Source of the DNA: a bacterium
Lineage (GTDB): Bacteria; Chloroflexota; Dormibacteria; Aeolococcales; Aeolococcaceae
DNA length: 10,666 bases
Assembly: GCA_021850405.1 (NCBI GenBank)
Contig: JAJZMA010000060.1
Span: 1 to 10,666 of the forward strand
Direction of reading: 5' to 3'
Part shown: in pieces, positions 1-6,720 of the stretch
Numbering within the stretch: the stretch's first letter is position 1
Layout: each line of letters opens with the position of its first letter
Translations under genes and position numbers: made by a program
Notes under the pieces: model-generated
Databases searched by the model: none
The model's input: the letters and a program-made list of their open reading frames with translations, nothing else
What the model was told of the DNA's origin: nothing

Positions 1-1231
1 AAAACTCCACCCCGGGGGGAGTTGCCCCAGGCGCTGCCGCTGCAAATGGGTCAGTGCCTGCCGGTGCAGGGGGCGTGACAGGGGGCATAAGAGGCGGGGG
101 AGGACTGCTGGGGTTCCCAGGTGAGGGAGCTGTAGTTGGCCAGATCTGGCTGCCAACGGTCTCCTGGGGGGCCGTGAGTGGAGCAGCTGCCGGTGGGCCA
201 GAGGGGCCGGCTCCAGGGGCCTGGGGGGGCGCAAACTGGGCGGGGGCCATACCTTCAGTGGCGGGCGGCATGCTGGCCGCTCCTGGGGAGGGGTGTTGCA
301 GGCTGCCATCTGGACGCACCTCCGGGAGTGGGCCGGGATCAGTGCGTACGTAGATGGTTCCTTCGGGCTGTTCCACATACTCTTTCAGAAGGTCCAGATC
401 ACCAAGTGCTGGATGGCCATCGGTGTAGGTGGCAATGTGTTTGCCATCTGACAGGCAGGTGACACCCCTTCCCCGGGGCGTGATCACCTCAATCACCAGC
501 ATTCCTGGCCGTGTCTGCATGTCCGCAATGAACGCCTCCCACTGTATCCAGGGCAGGTGCATGTCCTGATAGAGCGGCTCTCCCCGAAGGAGTGTGGGAG
601 CACAGTCCACCAGAGCTGGATTCAGCGTGTAGGCAGAAACACTTGCCGAATTGAGCCCCCGGATTCTGCTCAGCGCTGGCTGTCCGAACAGCGGTGGATC
701 GGGGCTAAAGAAATAAGTCTCGGTCAGCGCACTGTCGCTCACGAGCACCACCCCCATGGAGTTGCCCGTAGATACAGTGATAGCGCCATCCCGCAGTGCT
801 GGTGCCAAAGCCTCCAGCACGACTGCGTCCAGTGGAATGTTGTCAAAGAGAGGCTTGCCACGTGGCAGCAGCGGTATATAGCCCGGCCCGCCGGGAACAG
901 GAGGGCCCGAGAGTGCTGGTGGTCCTCCTGGGCTTCCAAGCCTGCCCACCAGCTCTTCGACGGTGAGCTCAATGGTGTAGGCAGGGATTTCTGCGGCGGA
1001 AAAGACGACACGCTCGGGAGCAGAGTACTCGGCCACAATTATCTCTATTGCTTCAGCACCAAGTATCAGTTTTTTCCCTGCAGCCTTCACCTCGGCATGG
1101 ACCGGGCGGCCTCCAAAGAAAAACAGGGTGGCCTGGCCACCGTTTATGTCCAGGCGGCCAGTCAGTTTGTCTGCCCCGGCAGCGGCCACGAATCTGGAGA
1201 GGGTCTGGCTGTTCTTGGGTTGAGGTGCCAT
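1..1231 (-). CDS. PATAN/DUF4388-like multi-module protein with Pro-rich tail (3' end beyond window)
   Basis: The frame is open without a stop for 410 codons from ATG 1231 to the left edge, so the C-terminus is missing. Residues 15-100 look like a PATAN/DUF4388 domain: a GRLDI strand (25-29), a hydrophobic strand, then the GGRPVHAEV turn (40-48), the 'G(R/K)xxHA' hallmark of the family. Two later segments repeat the pattern: about 136-205 (GAITV ... VVLVSDSALTETYFF) and about 228-297 (GMLVIEVI ... SDGKHIATYTDG). From about 298 onward the chain is Pro/Ala/Gly-rich and probably a disordered linker to a further domain outside the window. PATAN domains are known from response regulators and two-component scaffolds such as cyanobacterial PatA, and act by protein-protein contact; a cytoplasmic scaffold role here is inferred. 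The gene is divergent from a diguanylate cyclase 63 bp away, which suggests a shared regulatory function. The start has a weak AGGA 8 nt upstream. The long plus-strand frame over this gene (from 557) is its antisense shadow. The family call is from motif recognition only. Confidence 0.8.
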   Translation of the reverse strand, partial: MAPQPKNSQTLSRFVAAAGADKLTGRLDINGGQATLFFFGGRPVHAEVKAAGKKLILGAEAIEIIVAEYSAPERVVFSAAEIPAYTIELTVEELVGRLGSPGGPPALSGPPVPGGPGYIPLLPRGKPLFDNIPLDAVVLEALAPALRDGAITVSTGNSMGVVLVSDSALTETYFFSPDPPLFGQPALSRIRGLNSASVSAYTLNPALVDCAPTLLRGEPLYQDMHLPWIQWEAFIADMQTRPGMLVIEVITPRGRGVTCLSDGKHIATYTDGHPALGDLDLLKEYVEQPEGTIYVRTDPGPLPEVRPDGSLQHPSPGAASMPPATEGMAPAQFAPPQAPGAGPSGPPAAAPLTAPQETVGSQIWPTTAPSPGNPSSPPPPLMPPVTPPAPAGTDPFAAAAPGATPPGVEF

Positions 1232-1242
1232 GCTTGCTATCC
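1232..1242 (-). promoter_or_regulatory. GGATAGCAAGC element directly before the PATAN start
   Basis: On the minus strand the 11-mer GGATAGCAAGC lies immediately 5' of ATG 1231. The same 11-mer lies one base 5' of the start of the receiver-ParA gene (5890-5900). AGGA within the extended copy could serve as a weak Shine-Dalgarno. Function is unknown; the shared position is what is seen. Confidence 0.35.
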
Positions 1243-1261
1243 TAGCCCGGATGGTTATGCT
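1234..1261 (+). promoter_or_regulatory. Possible sigma70-type promoter for the diguanylate cyclase gene
   Basis: TTGCTA (1234-1239) and TATGCT (1256-1261) are separated by 16 bp and match four of six consensus bases each. Transcription would begin near 1268 and leave a leader of about 27 nt containing the GGAG ribosome site. It lies in the only gap between the two divergent genes. Without expression data this is a weak call. Confidence 0.3.
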
Positions 1262-1294
1262 TGCGACCGCTGTTGTGTCTTGGGATGGAGAAGG

Positions 1295-2722
1295 ATGAGC
1301 TGGTTGACCTCTGGAAAGAAGCTGCTGGACCAGCAGATCGATGCCTTGCTGGAGCGATTGCATCCGGGACCGAGGAAGGCGGCCCGGGAGTATGTACTGC
1401 GCGCGGTCCGGAACATCCTGCTGCTTCTGGTTTGCGATCTGGTTCTTGCCGTCATCCTGTTTCTCTGTTTCCTGAAAGGTATTGGTCTGGTAGTGGTGCT
1501 GGCCGCTGTACTGCTCTTTCTGGGCCTCCTGTTTGACATGGTGGTTGTGTATGCGGAGTGGATTCAGCTGGAGCGGGTGCTGGTCGACCCGCTGGAGCAG
1601 CTGGGTGCTGAGCTGGCGCGTTTCCCTGGTGGGGAGAGGGATCTCCCTCCGGTCGTAGCTGCAGATCTGGCAGAAGCGATGGCACGGGTCCATTCCCTGC
1701 TGGCTACCGTTACCCGGGAGCGGGAACTTCGCGCGGTGGGCGAGACGCGGGCCAGCTCGCAGAGCTCCCTGCTGCGGCAGATGTCCAGGGTGCTGCGGGA
1801 CGTGTCGGCCAGCCTGGACCCGGAGCGCACCTATGCTGCTGTTGTACAGGGAGCACTCCGGATAAGTGGGTTTGAGAAGGGAACACTCTGGATGGTGGAT
1901 GACGTTGCCCGTACCGTTTCTGCAGTTTGCGATTCCAGCGGCAAGCCGCCTGGTTCAGCGCCAGTACCGTTTGCTGACAGCTTTGCCGCAAAGGCAGTCA
2001 CCTCCGGACACAGTGCTATCGGGCATCCATATGGCACCGCCGGTCCACTCTGCATGGCAGTACCGCTTGTCTCGGGTGTTGCTATCCTGGCGGTCCTTGA
2101 GCTTGCACGGGAAGGCATTGTAGCGACTGTCGACGATAGCGCGCGGGAGGCCGTCGAGATGCTGGCCAGCCATGCTGCGGCTGCGCTTTCAGCGATCCAG
2201 CTGCATGAGGAGGTGGAGTTGCGGGGAGAGCTGGATGGCCTTACCAGGCTATTTAACCGGCGGCGGATGGATGCTGACCTGCAGGCTGAAGTTACGCGAA
2301 GCCTGCGCTATGGCCATGCGCTGACACTGGTGATGACAGACGTGGACCATTTCAAGCAGGTAAACGACACCTTTGGGCATCAGGCAGGAGACCAGGTGCT
2401 GAAAGGGCTGGCCGATGCCCTGCGCACCCATAGCCGTGAGACCGACAGCATCTACCGGTACGGTGGAGAGGAATTTGCTGTATTGCTGCGGGATACCGAC
2501 CTTTCCTCAGCAGTCGAGGTGGCAGACCGGATCCGGCTGGCAGTGACAGAGCATCTGGCACAGCTGAAAGTCATACCGGATCCACTCACCATCTCACTGG
2601 GGGTCGCCTCTGTTTCGGGCAGGATAAGGACAGTGGAGGCGCTGATTCATGCCGCGGATGGAGCCCTCTACACCGCTAAATCTTCGGGGCGAAATCGTAC
2701 AGTGGCCGCCGATCCGATCTAA
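1295..2722 (+). CDS. Membrane-bound GAF-GGDEF diguanylate cyclase
   Basis: This 475-residue protein should make cyclic di-GMP from two GTP at the cytoplasmic face of the membrane. Two hydrophobic helices lie at about 41-60 and 63-85. A charged helical linker (about 95-165) leads to a GAF-like sensor (about 170-305, including SASLDPERTY and the GFEKGTLWMVD strand). The GGDEF domain (about 310-470) follows: DGLTRLFNRR at 314-323, metal-binding D349 and D351 in DVDHFK, active-site GGEEF at 390-394 and an RETD I-site at 381-384. The I-site is five residues before GGEEF, as required for product inhibition. All catalytic and inhibitory residues are present, so an active, feedback-controlled enzyme is expected. 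The ligand of the GAF domain is unknown. ATG 1295 is chosen because GGAG (1287-1290) lies 4 nt upstream and translation downstream is domain-like. The same frame is open back to 557, but that stretch is antisense to the PATAN gene and encodes no recognisable sequence. It is divergent from the PATAN gene. Confidence 0.95.
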   Translation: MSWLTSGKKLLDQQIDALLERLHPGPRKAAREYVLRAVRNILLLLVCDLVLAVILFLCFLKGIGLVVVLAAVLLFLGLLFDMVVVYAEWIQLERVLVDPLEQLGAELARFPGGERDLPPVVAADLAEAMARVHSLLATVTRERELRAVGETRASSQSSLLRQMSRVLRDVSASLDPERTYAAVVQGALRISGFEKGTLWMVDDVARTVSAVCDSSGKPPGSAPVPFADSFAAKAVTSGHSAIGHPYGTAGPLCMAVPLVSGVAILAVLELAREGIVATVDDSAREAVEMLASHAAAALSAIQLHEEVELRGELDGLTRLFNRRRMDADLQAEVTRSLRYGHALTLVMTDVDHFKQVNDTFGHQAGDQVLKGLADALRTHSRETDSIYRYGGEEFAVLLRDTDLSSAVEVADRIRLAVTEHLAQLKVIPDPLTISLGVASVSGRIRTVEALIHAADGALYTAKSSGRNRTVAADPI

Positions 2723-2933
2723 GGCTGAGGACCCTCGAGTCTCAGAGCAGTTACAGCTGCGCAACGAGAGCCTTTCGCAGCTACCATTAACCCGTAGGAA
2801 ACCCATACCGCAGGCGGGATCTGGCGCTCGGTCCTGTTCGGGTCGGCCCTCAGTGGGCACGACCCCAGGGTGTAGCCAGAGACTCAGGTGAGCAGTAGAA
2901 CAACAGGAAAGCCACAGGAAAGGTTGACAGGGA

Positions 2934-3809
2934 GTGGGCGTGTTGAGTCATGAGGGCAACGAGGTAACCGTAGCAGCGTCCCGGCTGCTCGGCCAGCTGT
3001 CTCTTGCTGCCACTGACCAGGTTCAGCCCCGGTCAGATCTTTCGGGGTTCAGCTTTGAGGGGTGGGAGGCTACGGGCGAATGGCGCTTCTTCCGGCAAAA
3101 GCTGGTAGGTGCCAAGTTCGATGGGGTCATAGCCCGGGGGCTGGAGGTGCTCGGGTGTGATGCGTCGGGAAGCAGCTGGAAAGGGGCAGTACTGGACGGG
3201 GCACGGTTTGCTGGGGTAGGTAATGGGCTGATTCCCACAGTGCTCGACGACGCTACTTTCGCCGATGCCTCTGCCACTGGCATCTCGCTTACACACGTGT
3301 CTGCGCGCCGGGCATCCTTTGACCGCATCCTTGCCCCAGAGATGGTTGGGGAGCATGTGGATGGCAGGGAATCCACCTGGAGTGAGGCGATACTCACAGG
3401 TGGCCATTTCTGTGAGGGCAGCAACGCGGTGCAGGGAGACTTTTCCGGGGTCATGGCGAAGGGCACCTGCTGGCAGGGAAGCCAGCTGAATGGAGCCAGT
3501 TTTACTGGTGCACAGGCACCATACGGAGACTGGCGGGAGACCAATGTCGAAGGGGTGCACGCTGAGGGTGCTGACTACACTGGCTCAGTGTGGGACGGGA
3601 ACTCTTCGCTGGGCAAGATGATAGTAAGCCGGGAAACGCTGTTTGACGGAGCGCGCCTCACCGGATCTGGACTGACGGATCTGCAGCGCAGGATGGTGAG
3701 TCTCAGGGATGCAGAGTTTCCGGTCATACCACAGGGATTTGGCAAACAGCGTAGCCGCCGCCTCAAGGGTATAAGTGCCGACGCTGGTGGGGTGCACGGA
3801 CTGGCGTAA
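2934..3809 (+). CDS. Divergent pentapeptide-repeat protein
   Basis: The 291-residue product is soluble, with no signal peptide or membrane helix. From about residue 35 to 245 a hydrophobic or aromatic residue recurs about every five positions between small and polar residues, as in pentapeptide-repeat (A[D/N]LxX) proteins. Examples are LVGAKFDGV (57-65), SSWKGAVLDGARFAG (80-94), SQLNGASFTGA (183-193) and AEGADYTGSVWDG (210-222). Such proteins fold as a right-handed quadrilateral beta-helix and act through binding surfaces; the partner here is unknown. The repeats are degenerate and unusually rich in Trp, Thr and Ser. The C-terminal 45 residues, with the basic KQRSRRLK (271-278), fall outside the repeat. 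Starts: GTG 2934 has AGGAAAGG 10 nt upstream, but GTG 2940 or TTG 2943 fit the AGGGAG at 2929-2934 better, so the true start may be 2-3 codons in. It lies 211 bp after the cyclase gene; that gap shows only a weak 5-bp hairpin (2725-2745) and no clear terminator. Confidence 0.75.
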   Translation: MGVLSHEGNEVTVAASRLLGQLSLAATDQVQPRSDLSGFSFEGWEATGEWRFFRQKLVGAKFDGVIARGLEVLGCDASGSSWKGAVLDGARFAGVGNGLIPTVLDDATFADASATGISLTHVSARRASFDRILAPEMVGEHVDGRESTWSEAILTGGHFCEGSNAVQGDFSGVMAKGTCWQGSQLNGASFTGAQAPYGDWRETNVEGVHAEGADYTGSVWDGNSSLGKMIVSRETLFDGARLTGSGLTDLQRRMVSLRDAEFPVIPQGFGKQRSRRLKGISADAGGVHGLA

Positions 3810-3911
3810 GGCGGTCACCTGTACCGGCGTCAGTCACATTGCTTTCCGGCGGCACCGGGACTGGAGCGCTTATGTCGCCCAGAAATCGAGTAATAATGAG
3901 CAGGAGCGCGC

Positions 3912-4193
3912 CTACTCCTCCTGGAGGAGGTCCACTCTTGTCGCCCAGATCCGGTCTCCTGAGATGGCAAAGGGCAGTTCGTCTATGAACGCCTCTCCAT
4001 CGGCAGGAGTGAGAAGGCGGTTGTCCCTCCCATGGATTCCCTTCCTCACCAGCTCTTCGGCTCCAGAACTGCCGTCTTTTACGAGCGGTTCGATGATCAC
4101 TGCCCCATGTCCTGGCCAGACAAACCGGGCGAGATTTTCTACCTTGCCATCGTTGGTGAAATGCTGGAGTATTGAGGTTTTACCTTTAGTCAT
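3912..4193 (-). CDS. Small conserved-looking hypothetical protein (93 aa)
   Basis: The product is soluble and acidic, with no signal peptide, membrane helix or Cys cluster. The start is well supported: AGAAGGAG lies 11 nt before ATG 4193. Visible features are a FVWPGHGAVIIEPLV segment (about 24-38) and a compact C-terminal motif, LLTPADGEAFIDELPF (about 60-75), followed by an aromatic/basic strand (DRIWATRV). The 'tpaDGeaFldaLp' pattern resembles short uncharacterised proteins I recall from several bacterial phyla, but I cannot name the family. It lies on the same strand as the receiver-ParA gene, 237 bp downstream of it, so it could be a separate unit or the end of that transcript. No clear terminator is visible in the 237-bp gap. 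It converges with the pentapeptide-repeat gene (102 bp between stops). Function unknown. Confidence 0.75.
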   Translation of the reverse strand: MTKGKTSILQHFTNDGKVENLARFVWPGHGAVIIEPLVKDGSSGAEELVRKGIHGRDNRLLTPADGEAFIDELPFAISGDRIWATRVDLLQEE

Positions 4194-4430
4194 TGCCGAT
4201 GTAACTCCTTCTGCAGGCGACTCATGGCCACCTGTAGCTTCACAGGATATACCTGACGCCGCCCGTCTTGGCTGTCTCAGGAGAGCTCACTTTCATATTC
4301 ACACAATGTGCACCACGGTGGAGGTTGCCTGCCCTTGCCCTGTTGGGCAGGACAGCCTGCATGGTGTCCCGTAACCGGGTGCCCGCCGTGCCGTTTTTCG
4401 GCTGTCGGTCTTCTGTGTCTGTGCTGGTTG

Positions 4431-5888
4431 TCAGGAGCGGGAAAAGCTGAAGAGTCCGCCACGCTTTCGCTTGCGGCTGTCTGAAGGCGCTGCCGGAAAT
4501 GGGGTGCGCGGGGCAGCGGCTTCTTCCTCTGGCAGGTCTGGCAGGTCGACAAACTGCTGTGCCAGTGTGCGTACTACCCGGGACGACTGGGAGGTGGGGT
4601 TGGAGAGGATCAGCGGGCTGCCACGGTTGACCGACGCCGGGATCATGATGTCATAGGGAAGCTGGACGGCAGCCTGGCGTCCAAGTGCTTCTTCGACTGA
4701 GGCCTTGTTGAAATCAGAGTTGGCTTCTGGCCGGTTGAGTGCCAGGATTATCCCGTCTGCCCCAACCTTTCCTGCAAGGGTGGGCAGGAGCCGCTGGGTT
4801 GCCCGCACGCTGGGGTCTGACATGCTGGTTACTACTACAACGTTGTCCGACGCCTCGAGTGCTGCATGCGTTTCTGGAGTGTAGTGGGCGTCGGTGTCCA
4901 CCAGCACAACGTCATATCTCTTGCCTACCGCACGCAGCAGCTCGGTAATGGCTGCAGTTCTCTGCTGGTCTACAAGGGGCATGTCGGGGGGAGCAAGCAG
5001 GACAGCAACACCTCCCGGGCCCTGTACCGCCACATCCGCAAACCGCTCCGGGGCAGAAAGACAGTTGAGCAGGTTGTGCTCACTCTCGAGCCGGGTCTGC
5101 AGCCCTATGTCCCCGCCATGGACAGCAAGGTCTATCAGCGCCACCTTCTTGCCGCTGTCCCTTGCAATGAGGAGGGCCAGGTTGACTGCGATCATGGTCT
5201 TGCCCACCCCTCCCTTGGCAGACATGATGGAGATGATCCCTCCACGCCGTCGTATCTGGGGTGGAGTGGCCCGGCCCGTTTTTTGCGCGCCCACCTCTTC
5301 TGCTGGCTCAGGAGGGACATCTGGAGTTTCCCTTACCCCACCAGCAGTTAGCGCCTCAAAGGCGGATCTTTCGGCTGGGGCGGAGGGCTTGCCCTTGCGG
5401 GGAGCTGGCTTCTGTTCAGCTGCCGCGGTGTCTCCAGCATCCCCTCCAGCTGCATCTGGCGCCGGGAAGGCAACGAGATTACCCTCTCCCGTGGGAGCCA
5501 GGGTTGGAGCTGCGTCTCCGCCGGCAGCGCCTGTGACCTCCTCTATGGCTGCGACCAGGGTTGCTGCTGACACCGGCTTGACCAGATAGCGGACCGCCCC
5601 TGCCTTTCTGGCTTCGGCCTCCGCTGCCTGTGGATCTTCGATACCGGTGAGTATCACTTTTATGTCGGGAAATTCACGGGCGATAAGCTCGCATGCCCGG
5701 ATCCCATCCATGACCGGCAGCTCCCGGTCCATAAGGACCACGTCAGGGTGCAGAGACCTGGTTTTTGCCACCGCTGCCTCGCCGTCCTGGGCGGCCCCGC
5801 ATGTGTTTACCCCCTCAATGTGGCTGAAGAGCCGTTCAATGTTGGCCACCACTGACGGCGCATCGTCAACCACCAGCACCCGCGTCAT
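4431..5888 (-). CDS. CpaE-like fusion: response-regulator receiver + linker + ParA/MinD-type ATPase
   Basis: The 485-residue protein opens with a CheY-like receiver (1-120). The acidic pocket is D8/D9, the phospho-acceptor D54 (VLMDRELP), the switch T81 and the conserved K104 (LVKP), all present, so it should be phosphorylatable. A disordered Ala/Pro-rich linker (about 121-212) follows. The ATPase domain (about 215-450) has the deviant Walker A KGGVGKT at 225-231 with signature K225, the LIDLAVHGGD switch (251-260), and the Walker B-like DVVLVDTD (326-333). The tail ends in a basic patch, RKRKR (472-476). This architecture is that of CpaE/TadZ proteins, which place Flp/Tad pilus machinery at the cell pole. 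No cpaB, cpaC, cpaF, tadB or tadC neighbour is present here, so it may serve a distant pilus locus or position another cargo. The start ATG 5888 gives the canonical MTRVLVVDDA opening, preceded by GGATAGCAAGC and no strong Shine-Dalgarno. Confidence 0.92.
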   Translation of the reverse strand: MTRVLVVDDAPSVVANIERLFSHIEGVNTCGAAQDGEAAVAKTRSLHPDVVLMDRELPVMDGIRACELIAREFPDIKVILTGIEDPQAAEAEARKAGAVRYLVKPVSAATLVAAIEEVTGAAGGDAAPTLAPTGEGNLVAFPAPDAAGGDAGDTAAAEQKPAPRKGKPSAPAERSAFEALTAGGVRETPDVPPEPAEEVGAQKTGRATPPQIRRRGGIISIMSAKGGVGKTMIAVNLALLIARDSGKKVALIDLAVHGGDIGLQTRLESEHNLLNCLSAPERFADVAVQGPGGVAVLLAPPDMPLVDQQRTAAITELLRAVGKRYDVVLVDTDAHYTPETHAALEASDNVVVVTSMSDPSVRATQRLLPTLAGKVGADGIILALNRPEANSDFNKASVEEALGRQAAVQLPYDIMIPASVNRGSPLILSNPTSQSSRVVRTLAQQFVDLPDLPEEEAAAPRTPFPAAPSDSRKRKRGGLFSFSRS

Positions 5889-5889
5889 G

Positions 5890-5900
5890 GCTTGCTATCC
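5890..5900 (-). promoter_or_regulatory. GGATAGCAAGC element directly before the receiver-ParA start
   Basis: This is an identical 11-mer to the one at 1232-1242, again placed at the translation start (one base before ATG 5888). It could be a weak ribosome-binding context or a shared regulatory site. Confidence 0.35.
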
Positions 5901-6371
5901 ATGTTGTTGCGCCTTCCGGCCCCGCCCGGTGCTGTCACTGTCCATCAGGTCAGTTTAGCCTACTTTGGGACCACAATAGCGCTGGCGCTGGCGCAGTGTT
6001 TCTGGCGCTCCAGCGGCAAGAGACCCCTGCCTTTCCAACCCCTTTCCAGGTGGCCCATGGCGCTCAGTCCCCGGCGCGGTCGTGCTCTTCTGCCTTGCCA
6101 GTGTTTCGCAACAGTTATCCTGTGTACCCTGCGAGCTGGAAAGCCGTGCAGGGGCAGCACATTGCCTTATGCGTTGCTGCCTGTTTTGCTTCACTTTTCA
6201 CCGTTTTTGTGGTTGCCGTTTCCATGCTGTGGGTACGCATGGAGAGCGTTGCATTGCAGGTATACACGTGGCTCTGGCAGAAGCAGGAAAATTGTGCGGG
6301 CTGCTGTGCATTTTGGGTGTGCCCGGACCGTAGGTACAGCGTGCTCGCACATTGAGATATCTGCTTTCCGG

Positions 6372-6377
6372 TACAAT
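6372..6377 (+). promoter_or_regulatory. Possible -10 element of the metal-ATPase operon
   Basis: TACAAT matches the sigma70 -10 hexamer in five of six bases and lies about 40 bp before the first gene of the operon. The -35 side is poor: TTGAGA at 6352-6357 leaves only a 14-bp spacer. An activator-dependent promoter is possible, such as a MerR-type regulator, though those favour long spacers. Confidence 0.25.
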
Positions 6378-6417
6378 AACAGCCTGTCACAGATGTAGCG
6401 AGGTTTGAGTAGCGTTT

Positions 6418-6720
6418 ATGGACACAGGGCGGATTGCACGTAGCGTGGGCACTGGAGTTGGGCTGGGCGTGGGCCTTGGGATGGTTGCAGGGGTTGTGGC
6501 CCTTATGAATGTTGGGGGCTTTCGTCCCATAGCCAGGGGGGCAGTCAAGGGGGCGATAGCGGCCCGTGAGCTGGCCCTTGGTGTCGCTGCTGAGCTAAAG
6601 GAGACTGGGGAAGACATCTACCATGAGGCAAGAGCTGAGCGGGAGGTGGAGCGCGCCGCCAGGGAGAGCCATGAAGCAGCCCTGGAGCACAAGACCATAG
6701 TCATACCAGGCGGCCGCTGA
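6418..6720 (+). CDS. DUF5132-like small membrane protein, first gene of the P-type ATPase operon
   Basis: The 100-residue protein has one Gly-rich hydrophobic helix (about 11-30, with GTGVGLGVGLG packing motifs). A short RPIARGAVKGAI segment follows, then a long charged helix (about 45-90, containing AAELKETGEDIYHEARAERE). This arrangement and the 'K-G ... AEL-ED--EAR-E' pattern resemble DUF5132-type proteins and, by analogy, the mycobacterial PacL proteins that scaffold P1B ATPases in the membrane. A helper or metallochaperone role for the downstream ATPase is inferred. There is no Cys and no His-rich metal tail; the chain ends IVIPGGR. ATG 6418 is the first usable start because TGA at 6406-6408 closes the frame upstream. 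The ribosome site is poor (GAGG about 15 nt away). The stop overlaps the next start by one base (TGATG), which indicates translational coupling. Confidence 0.8.
   Translation: MDTGRIARSVGTGVGLGVGLGMVAGVVALMNVGGFRPIARGAVKGAIAARELALGVAAELKETGEDIYHEARAEREVERAARESHEAALEHKTIVIPGGR

Larger units (their letters stand above)
5889..6417. other. 529-bp divergent intergenic region
   Basis: This lies between the starts of the minus-strand receiver-ParA gene and the plus-strand metal-ATPase operon. Short frames exist on both strands, but none has a ribosome site or family-like sequence; they are Cys-, Trp- and Arg-rich in the way of noncoding frames. The heptamer GCGCCAG or overlapping variants occur three times on the minus strand at about 5980-6010, including the dyad AGCGCTGGCGCT. 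The right half (about 6150-6400) is more AT-rich than the surroundings and probably holds the operon promoter. I see no tRNA, transposon end or strong terminator here. Confidence 0.6.

Noticed and set aside
557..1294. N-terminal extension of the diguanylate cyclase frame back to ATG 557
   Set aside because: It is antisense to the 410-codon PATAN frame, has no domain-like or conserved-looking sequence, and a ribosome site plus ATG exists at 1295.
2725..2745. Hairpin after the diguanylate cyclase as a terminator
   Set aside because: It has only a 5-bp stem with mismatches inside and no T-run.
2924..2929. TTGACA before the pentapeptide-repeat gene as a -35 box
   Set aside because: The -10 position (2947-2952) is GTCATG-like and would fall inside the coding sequence.
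3023..3560. Two overlapping minus-strand frames of about 175 codons
   Set aside because: They are shadows of the pentapeptide-repeat gene; high Pro/Ser content and no ribosome site.
4190..4231. Short minus-strand leader frame of 11-13 codons ending ATGA over the start of the 93-aa gene
   Set aside because: It could be translational coupling, but it is too short and has only a weak AGGTGG ribosome site.
4328..4351. CCTGCCC ... GGGCAGG hairpin after the receiver-ParA gene as a terminator
   Set aside because: The 7-bp stem is good, but no U-tract follows on either strand.
3775..4374. Plus-strand frame of 199 codons
   Set aside because: It overlaps the end of the pentapeptide gene and is antisense to the better supported 93-aa gene; its sequence looks random.
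4894..5589. Plus-strand frame of 231 codons
   Set aside because: It is antisense to the receiver-ParA gene, whose motifs are unmistakable.
5996..6355. Possible small membrane protein frame in the intergenic region
   Set aside because: It has one hydrophobic stretch but no ribosome site, a random-looking N-terminal half, and Cys/Trp-rich ends.
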